Below, piece after piece: positions 15,785 to 21,431 of a stretch of DNA of 21,431 bases (the stretch's first letter is position 1; each line of letters opens with the position of its first letter). The position numbers were made by a program, and so were the translations under genes. Below the pieces are notes generated by a model, which was not told the DNA's origin, did no database searches, and worked only from the letters and a program-made list of their open reading frames with translations. Source of the DNA: an archaeon. Lineage in GTDB: Archaea; Aenigmatarchaeota; Aenigmatarchaeia; GW2011-AR5; GCA-2688965. The stretch lies in assembly GCA_002688965.1 (NCBI GenBank), contig NZEE01000001.1, positions 1 to 21,431 of the forward strand. The letters are read 5' to 3'.

Positions 15785-18700
15785 TTAATCCGTTATAAAG
15801 ACAACGCTTCCAGTTTCATAAATGGTTCCGCTAGTAGCACCAGAAACAATTGGACTTGTGAACACTTCGGTATCACCTATATCCTTTACGAAATAATAGC
15901 CGTTCGATTCAGAAGTTCCATTTACCACTATATATTTATTTTTCTTAAATCCATGGCTGTCACCGAAAGCTAACTTACTATCTCCAGAAGTCATAGTGAA
16001 ATTAGTAAGAGTAGTCGAATCATAAACATTACTTTGTTTAGAACCAGCTGTATCTCCTGCACCAACATCTGTAACTGGAATTCTATAAACTTCATCTAAC
16101 GTTCTTACTCTATAAACAATAATATCTCCAAAATCTATGTCTCTATCTCTCCAAGTATTAGAAGTAAATAATGTGTCTGGATTAGTATCTCCTTGATAAG
16201 CATAAATATCTTCTGATCCCCATTGAATATTAGTTACTACATCACTACTTCCATAAAGAGGAACTTTCCATGGTTGACCTAAATTATAATGATCTAATAA
16301 AGAATTTCCTATCAAGCCTACATTCTCCCAAAGAGTAACTTCTGCAAACTCTCCATCAAATTGCCAATCAGTTCTTCTTAATATTAAACTACCAATGTTA
16401 ACAATCTTTATACTATCTCCAAATGGATTTCCATAAGCCGAATCGCCTTCTAACGAACCAACTAAATTTCCATTCACATAAGCATAATAATTGTAGTTTA
16501 CTCTATCCCATATTAACCTTACGTGAGTCCATTGTTGTAAATAAGTATCTCCATTAAACGCTGTATCTCCCCAAGAATCACCATTATAAGCAAAATCCAT
16601 TAAGAAATATGAATCACCAAAAGTATCTCCAATGTTTCCAAATATCCATCTATATGCATCAACATCTTGTATGTATGAGAAGTCAAACCTTGTGGTTTGA
16701 GAATCCCCAAACCAGTTATTTACTATCATATGATGGTCAGAATCACCATAGTTAAATCTTGCTTTAAATAATATGTCTAATGCCCCAGCTTGTGGCCATG
16801 TATAGTTATAATAAAGGCCACCATATTCACTTGAGTCGCCCATGTATGGAGTTGGGAAAGGTCTTTCCTCTACTTGAGCAGCAGTAACATAAGAGATTCC
16901 AGTGCCACCACTTTGTGGTTCAAATATTAAGAAGTGTGAATCTCCAGTATCTCCTAAAGGATCTGTCTTTCCAATAAACTGAACTAAACTATCTCCAAAC
17001 CAATTTTCTTCAATTATTGTATCTCCATCAACTAATGTTATAGAACTAGTTGACCAGTTTATTCTAGCTCTAAAATAATACGTACTTGGAAAAGCCTGTA
17101 GTAGAACTATAGTACTATCTCCAGATACTCCACCATTCTCTACTACAGAATGAATAAATTTAGCATTAGTATCACCAAAAACGCTAAATAGTCTTTGGCC
17201 TCTACCAGCTCCAGCTGCTATCGATTCTAATTCTGTGAATCTCCAATCATTAAAATACTTATCAGTAAGACTTACTAAACAAGCTCCACCAAGGCTAGGC
17301 CAGCTACTAGTGATTGTTAGATTTTCTGAATCTCGAATTAGATTAACTCTATCTCTCCAAATACCAGTATTTATTTCATAAAAGCTATCACCAATTTCAG
17401 GATTGGCTACTAAAGCTATTGGGTTATCATATGATATTACAGAATCTCCACTATCTCCACTTATATAATCTAGAGCAAGAGCATTATAAACTGTTTCTGT
17501 ATCTCCGACTGGCGTACTATCTCCTGTGTCTCCATACATAAACTTATTTAAAGTATGTAAATTGGTTGTTATAAAACTTCCTCTCTCTGTATCTCTTATA
17601 ATTAAATCAGACAATTCTCCATCAAATGCTGCATCTGTATGGAGTGGGCTGTTTCCTAATTGAAATTCATTTATTTGTATATCAGTTTGATAATTTCCAA
17701 CTGAATCCCCTCCACACACAGTACCATCTAAGTAAAGTCTATAGATATCGTTATAGGTGTCATAGTAGATTTTATAGTTTATCCAATCTTGTAAGTAAGT
17801 ATCTCCATAGAATTTCGTATCACCCCAAGAAGTTCCATTATGAGCACCACTAAAACTTATAACTATAGAATCTCCAGGATTTTTTACAAAACCAAAATTA
17901 ACTTCAAAGGCATTTATGTTTGGATTATATTTAAAAAACAAACTATAATCTGTTGCACTAATTCTATCTGAGAAAATGTTATGTTCGTTGGCATCATCCC
18001 AATGAAACCTAGGTCTCATATAACCTTCTATAGAACCAGCTCTAGGTAATGTTAGATCGTCATAATAAACAGAAGCTGCTTGACGAGAATCTCCAGATCC
18101 ATCATAAGCTACTGGATATGTGGTATCAGTTGTTTGAACAGCGGTAACATAAACAGTTCCTGTTCCAGCAGAAGAAGGAACTATATGTATTGCGTTAGTA
18201 TTACCTGCCGTTACTAACGTTGTCTCCATAGTGATAGTTAGTATGCTATCTCCAGCCCAATATTCATCAACTAAAGTTCCAGTAGTTGCTGTTACGGTTT
18301 GAGTAGTCCAGTCTATTTCCATTAATGCTCTATTAGCAGTAGCTGTACTATCATAGAGTATTAATTGAGTATCTGTTTCATTAGATCCGTTTGCTATAGT
18401 AAAGTTTAATGACTTTATGCTATCGCCAGTATAAGTTATTTCTTGATATTTATAGGCTCCACTAGTACTTGAGGTAATGCTAGTTAGATCATTATTGCCT
18501 ATTTTAAAGTTAGTTGAATCTCCAACTATGGTTCCGGAATCTACCCAATTTCCTGTAGTTAAATCTTCCGGATCTGTTACTAAATTTATAATATCTCCCC
18601 AAAATCCAGTAACTGAAAAATAAACTGAATCTCCAGCAATTACAAACATTTGACTACGAGAATTATCAAAATAAGTTTCGGTTCCATTGTCGTCGAATTC

Positions 18701-20392
18701 TACTTGATTACTAACAAAAAATTTATTCGTTCTATTAGTTGGTTCTCTGCCAGTACTTGTATATAAAGTTCTAGTATCTAATAAGAACAACTCATCATAT
18801 TTTCCTATAGTATCACCAATTAAACTACCAATATCTCTTTTATATATTTCATACTTAGAAGCATGTTGTTGACCGTCATAAACAATTGAAGTTCTTCTTT
18901 CTATTATTGCTCCTGTATCGTTATCTACTCTAGGATCTGGGTAAACAGTTAGTAAATTTGGTGTTGGTATATATTGTTGATAAGCCTCGTAATCATTTCC
19001 AAATAAAGTTGCTAATTGATTCTCAGCTTCATCTATTTGTTTACGAAGAGTTGTTTTTTTTGTTTTTTTAAGGCTTGCGTAAGCAATTCTTGTTCCTTTT
19101 GGTTTTCCTATTATAGATTTTAACCAGAACAATCTCCAGTTTCTAAGTTTAGTAATATCTCCTTCTGATTCTTGATAGGTATCACCTAAGAATCTTGTAC
19201 CAGAATCTCCATCAACTTTATTATATCTATTCGTAACTCTGCTTTTTAAATCTTGAGCTAGACTTTTTGCTTTATCGATAGCATCATCTAGTTCTGCTTC
19301 ATTCCCTGCTACATAACCAAAATAATTGTACAATCCCCAAAGTGTAGTATCTCCATTTTCATATGAATCACCGCTGTCTCCAACAAGTAAGTCTACCTTA
19401 CCAATATACTTAACAATTCCGTAATAACTATCTCCTACATCCGTCCACATATCAGGGTCATTCATATAAGGATTAGTGTCACCATTTAATCCTTGTATAA
19501 TTGCCCATTGATCTCTTAGGTCTATTAAATGAGAACGATAATCAGATAATGAATCTACGCTTAAACACATAGTTCTCATTGCATCTAACATATCTGATTC
19601 ATACGCTTTCTCATTCAAGAAATTGTTTACGTCACCTATACTATCTCCCCAAACGGTCGGTTGATCTTCGCTTAAAGTAGAACCTATTAAATATCTCCAT
19701 AGAACACTTTGTTGTGTAATTATATCAGAATTTTGTTGTCTTCTACCAATTATTCCAGTTCCAAGTATGTCGCTATCGCCTATAAATCCTGGAGGACCAG
19801 TATCACCATAAAGAACGGCATAGGCTGCATATGTAGCAGCATCTGAACTTATATAATCATATCCACTAACTACCGTATCTCCAACTCCCCAAGGATAATC
19901 ATTTGGCGATGTTCCAATTTCATCTATAAATTCATTTATATAGGCAATAATAAAACCACCGGTTTTTGTTATTTCGACATCATTCTTGAGTATAGTTAGA
20001 GTATCTCCATTATCATTTATATAAAAAGATGCTAGATTAAGCTCTTCAGATTGTGCTCCTGAACTATCACCTGGATAGAATTTCTCTTCATCTGTTTCAC
20101 CAATGGTTGAAGTAAATATCGAATCCCATCTTGAATGCCATATCCCAATAGTATCACCAAGTCTTGGATAATGATAAGTATCTCCGCCTTCAAGAAGTCT
20201 TTCATGATAATAATACCAGAATAAATCATTAACTCCAATGTAATCACTAGTTCCTAATCCAAAGTATAATAAATTAAGCGCTTCTTCTTCGTCTAATTCT
20301 ACTAGAGTTAAGTCTATTGCTCTCTTACTTCCAACAGCAATAGATCGATCATCTTTCATTGAATTGTATTTGTCTTCAATGCTAAAAGCCAT
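15785..20392 (-). CDS. Giant adhesin-like tail protein with duplicated LamG-like modules (1535 aa)
   Basis: Layout: residues 1-60 a helical opening (EDKYNSMKDDRSIAVGSKRA); 60-400 a mixed region with GD[S/T] copies; 375-490 a charged, coiled-coil-prone stretch (AELDDAIDKAKSLAQDLKSR, KKTKKTTLRKQIDEAENQLA); then two related modules at about 597-937 and 1010-1358. Each starts with W-x-D-x-INL-x-D-x-E-x-L, has a carbohydrate-binding-like part ending VTA-x-Q, then a LamG/concanavalin-like part with W-x-x-x-x-x-YLQ-W and FDGE. The C-terminus (about 1410-1535) is a small beta domain (KNKYIVVNGTSESNGYYFV). Such proteins are typical receptor-binding or baseplate-peripheral adhesins. It contains 52 Gly-Asp-Ser/Thr tripeptides, the most in the window. 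ATG overlaps the stop of the 141-aa gene (TAATG), behind GGAGGAG. No homologue can be named. Confidence 0.8.
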   Translation of the reverse strand: MAFSIEDKYNSMKDDRSIAVGSKRAIDLTLVELDEEEALNLLYFGLGTSDYIGVNDLFWYYYHERLLEGGDTYHYPRLGDTIGIWHSRWDSIFTSTIGETDEEKFYPGDSSGAQSEELNLASFYINDNGDTLTILKNDVEITKTGGFIIAYINEFIDEIGTSPNDYPWGVGDTVVSGYDYISSDAATYAAYAVLYGDTGPPGFIGDSDILGTGIIGRRQQNSDIITQQSVLWRYLIGSTLSEDQPTVWGDSIGDVNNFLNEKAYESDMLDAMRTMCLSVDSLSDYRSHLIDLRDQWAIIQGLNGDTNPYMNDPDMWTDVGDSYYGIVKYIGKVDLLVGDSGDSYENGDTTLWGLYNYFGYVAGNEAELDDAIDKAKSLAQDLKSRVTNRYNKVDGDSGTRFLGDTYQESEGDITKLRNWRLFWLKSIIGKPKGTRIAYASLKKTKKTTLRKQIDEAENQLATLFGNDYEAYQQYIPTPNLLTVYPDPRVDNDTGAIIERRTSIVYDGQQHASKYEIYKRDIGSLIGDTIGKYDELFLLDTRTLYTSTGREPTNRTNKFFVSNQVEFDDNGTETYFDNSRSQMFVIAGDSVYFSVTGFWGDIINLVTDPEDLTTGNWVDSGTIVGDSTNFKIGNNDLTSITSSTSGAYKYQEITYTGDSIKSLNFTIANGSNETDTQLILYDSTATANRALMEIDWTTQTVTATTGTLVDEYWAGDSILTITMETTLVTAGNTNAIHIVPSSAGTGTVYVTAVQTTDTTYPVAYDGSGDSRQAASVYYDDLTLPRAGSIEGYMRPRFHWDDANEHNIFSDRISATDYSLFFKYNPNINAFEVNFGFVKNPGDSIVISFSGAHNGTSWGDTKFYGDTYLQDWINYKIYYDTYNDIYRLYLDGTVCGGDSVGNYQTDIQINEFQLGNSPLHTDAAFDGELSDLIIRDTERGSFITTNLHTLNKFMYGDTGDSTPVGDTETVYNALALDYISGDSGDSVISYDNPIALVANPEIGDSFYEINTGIWRDRVNLIRDSENLTITSSWPSLGGACLVSLTDKYFNDWRFTELESIAAGAGRGQRLFSVFGDTNAKFIHSVVENGGVSGDSTIVLLQAFPSTYYFRARINWSTSSITLVDGDTIIEENWFGDSLVQFIGKTDPLGDTGDSHFLIFEPQSGGTGISYVTAAQVEERPFPTPYMGDSSEYGGLYYNYTWPQAGALDILFKARFNYGDSDHHMIVNNWFGDSQTTRFDFSYIQDVDAYRWIFGNIGDTFGDSYFLMDFAYNGDSWGDTAFNGDTYLQQWTHVRLIWDRVNYNYYAYVNGNLVGSLEGDSAYGNPFGDSIKIVNIGSLILRRTDWQFDGEFAEVTLWENVGLIGNSLLDHYNLGQPWKVPLYGSSDVVTNIQWGSEDIYAYQGDTNPDTLFTSNTWRDRDIDFGDIIVYRVRTLDEVYRIPVTDVGAGDTAGSKQSNVYDSTTLTNFTMTSGDSKLAFGDSHGFKKNKYIVVNGTSESNGYYFVKDIGDTEVFTSPIVSGATSGTIYETGSVVFITD

Positions 20393-20817
20393 TATACAAC
20401 TCCTCCAGTAGAAAAGTAAGTTATAATAGCTGAAGCCATTATTGTAGCTACTGTATCAGGAGTAGCTGCAACATCCATCTTGTGAGCATTGGTTAATTGT
20501 AATTCTAATAGAGCTTGACCAGCTGGCGGGACTGTAGGACAAATAATCATTATAGCTGCTGTCATTGTTTTAGCTAATTGTTCTGGGCTGGCAGATTGTT
20601 GTAAATTTGCAGCATTTTTTATTTGAGATTGTGCTCCACTTACTCCAGTTGGAACTAATGGAACAGGAGGTGATGGAGGAAAAAAACCCGAAGGTGCTAC
20701 AGAAGCAATAGCAGCTGCTATAGTAGCAGCTTTTGAATCAGGAGTTGCCGCTCTATCTAAAACGAGTGCATTTTTTATTTGAGCTTTTAGTGCTGGAAAA
20801 GTTGCTGCTATTGGCAT
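20392..20817 (-). CDS. Small repeat protein, probable virion component (141 aa)
   Basis: Three related repeats of about 31 residues, near residues 9-40, 60-90 and 104-136. They share [AL]-x-x-Q-[IL]-x-NA-x-x-[LM]-x-x-[AS]A[ST]P-[DE] followed by [IT]-x-[AT]-AI. Examples are AQIKNALVLDRAATPDSKAA, SQIKNAANLQQSASPEQLAK and LQLTNAHKMDVAATPDTVAT. Each is predicted to be a helical hairpin, and the Pro-rich linker between repeats 1 and 2 (FFPPSPPVPLVPTGV) looks flexible. No function known to me; the position between the spike-like gene and the giant adhesin suggests a baseplate or fibre-adaptor role. AGGAGAATCG precedes the ATG, with the ribosome site overlapping the stop of the upstream gene. Its stop overlaps the next start. 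Confidence 0.75.
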   Translation of the reverse strand: MPIAATFPALKAQIKNALVLDRAATPDSKAATIAAAIASVAPSGFFPPSPPVPLVPTGVSGAQSQIKNAANLQQSASPEQLAKTMTAAIMIICPTVPPAGQALLELQLTNAHKMDVAATPDTVATIMASAIITYFSTGGVV

Positions 20818-20825
20818 CGATTCTC

Positions 20826-21431
20826 CTAACTTGAATAATATTTACTCTTTGCTTTATTTGCTTCCATCTGTTGTTTTGTTTGTTTTAATTGTGGATTTAA
20901 TGGTGCTAAACTATCATCTAACGGTGGTCCTGTTGGAACAGAACTAATATGAATGTGTGTAGCTAAAGCATCAATTATCTCTACTAGTTTACTATAAAGA
21001 ACCATTGTATCTTCATCGCCATTTATATAAACTGCACTAGAGTCAGCAGATACATTTGCTTTCTCTTCAGTTCCCTCAAACAATCTAATACTAAAAGCAT
21101 CATGAGATATTGTAACCATTCCAGTTTTATCATTTTGCACATCTTTTGTTTGAATGGTTATTGTATCTCCTGAAATCATTATGTCTTGATATTTATTTAG
21201 TGTTGATTGATTCCAATCAGAAAAATGTCTTATGTTTATTTTATTAGCATCAATTGCAACTAAGTTTTCTGTATTTACTTGTTCCCAATCTAAATTAGTA
21301 TCGCTATCTGTATTGGTTGTTCTAGTTCTTAATACTATAGTATTTTGGTCACCTTTTATTGAATCATCCAACCCAGAGTTAATTTCTCCACCTTGTATTC
21401 CATCAGAATCGCTACCTTCTTTGTCTGGATC
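20826..21431 (-). CDS. Probable baseplate spike/hub-associated protein, 5' end outside window
   Basis: The frame is open to the window edge: 20 further codons precede the apparent TTG start at 21371, reading DPDKEGSDSDGIQGGEINSG, so the true start lies beyond the window. The visible 201 residues contain alternating short strands such as MISGDTITIQTKD, MVTISHDAFSIRL and SAVYINGDEDTMV, typical of beta-helical spike stems. Then comes a LVEIIDALATHIHISSVPTGPPL segment; the H-x-H...PTGPP pattern is common near the ends of phage baseplate spike/hub proteins. The C-terminal 30 residues are Lys/Gln-rich and helical (QLKQTKQQMEANKAKSKYY). One Gly-Asp-Thr only. The stop (TAG) is part of the ribosome site of the next gene. 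The spike role is inferred from motif and position ahead of the baseplate genes. Confidence 0.65.
   Translation of the reverse strand, partial: DPDKEGSDSDGIQGGEINSGLDDSIKGDQNTIVLRTRTTNTDSDTNLDWEQVNTENLVAIDANKINIRHFSDWNQSTLNKYQDIMISGDTITIQTKDVQNDKTGMVTISHDAFSIRLFEGTEEKANVSADSSAVYINGDEDTMVLYSKLVEIIDALATHIHISSVPTGPPLDDSLAPLNPQLKQTKQQMEANKAKSKYYSS

Larger units (their letters stand above)
4474..20392 (-). repeat. Dispersed in-frame Gly-Asp-Ser/Thr codon triplets (GGA-GAT-WSN and variants) across the tail genes
   Basis: Within this span the nonamer encoding Gly-Asp-Ser or Gly-Asp-Thr recurs about 130 times, read as gtatctcc, gaatctcc or ctatctcc on the plus strand. Hand counts: 52 (1535-aa protein), 45 (I-like), 25 (J), 11 (957-aa fibre), plus 6 in the 383-aa gene outside the span. 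Gly is mostly GGA, with GGT, GGC and GGG seen; Asp mostly GAT. Ser uses both TCN and AGY codons. Every copy I checked is in reading frame. Adjacent doublets occur seven times. gp25, the homing endonuclease and the 124- and 141-aa genes inside the span have none. Confidence 0.8.

Noticed and set aside
15785..20392. Diversity-generating retroelement target
   Set aside because: No reverse transcriptase, no template repeat and no adenine-biased variable region seen; the GD[S/T] pattern is fixed, not hypervariable.
4474..20392. RTX-type calcium-binding repeats as an explanation of the Gly-Asp motif
   Set aside because: RTX nonapeptides are tandem GGxGxDx(L/F)x; here the tripeptides are isolated, irregular and not preceded by glycine patterns.
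20826..21371. TTG at 21371 as the true start of the spike-like gene
   Set aside because: The frame stays open to the window edge with plausible protein sequence, so the start is more likely outside the window.

Overview
The window is AT-rich and every gene lies on the minus strand, so transcription runs from high to low coordinates. It is part of a tailed phage (or prophage) genome with a contractile, myovirus-type tail. The evidence is the gp25/W – J/gp6 – gpI baseplate order, large fibre-like proteins, and a downstream nucleotide-metabolism block (dUTPase, class II ribonucleotide reductase). The host cannot be read from the sequence.

Layout in transcription order. (1) 21431-20392: the 3' part of a probable baseplate spike/hub protein, cut by the window edge, then a small protein made of three similar repeats. 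(2) 20392-12908: two giant structural proteins, a 1535-aa adhesin-like protein with duplicated LamG-like modules and a 957-aa fibre built on GIG-x-P repeats. (3) 12876-4474: a small coiled-coil protein, gp25, a GIY-YIG homing endonuclease, a short nuclease-like fragment, baseplate J/gp6, and a tail protein I-like protein with a very long C-terminal extension. (4) 4420-2374: a promoter and leader hairpin, a conserved phage protein of unknown role, a terminator, and another structural protein. (5) 2336-1: a SLOG (DUF2493) protein, then a promoter driving dut, a small unknown gene and nrdJ, which carries an intein and runs off the window.

The most striking signal is the tripeptide Gly-Asp-Ser/Thr, scattered through the tail proteins. 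By hand count it occurs 52 times in the 1535-aa protein, 45 in the I-like protein, 25 in J, 11 in the fibre and 6 in the 383-aa protein. It is absent from gp25, the 124-, 141- and 267-aa proteins, the homing endonuclease, dut, the SLOG protein, the 112-aa protein and the visible part of nrdJ. In the I-like protein all 45 Gly-Asp pairs are followed by Ser or Thr, and all lie outside the conserved N-terminal domain. Most copies are encoded GGA-GAT plus a Ser/Thr codon, always in frame. Comparison of internal repeats suggests that at least some copies are small in-frame insertions. I do not recognise this as a described element, and it is the best candidate for something new here.

A second theme is homing elements: a complete intein in nrdJ, a GIY-YIG endonuclease wedged between gp25 and J, and a nuclease-tail fragment beside it. 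J appears to have lost a normal start codon exactly at that junction.
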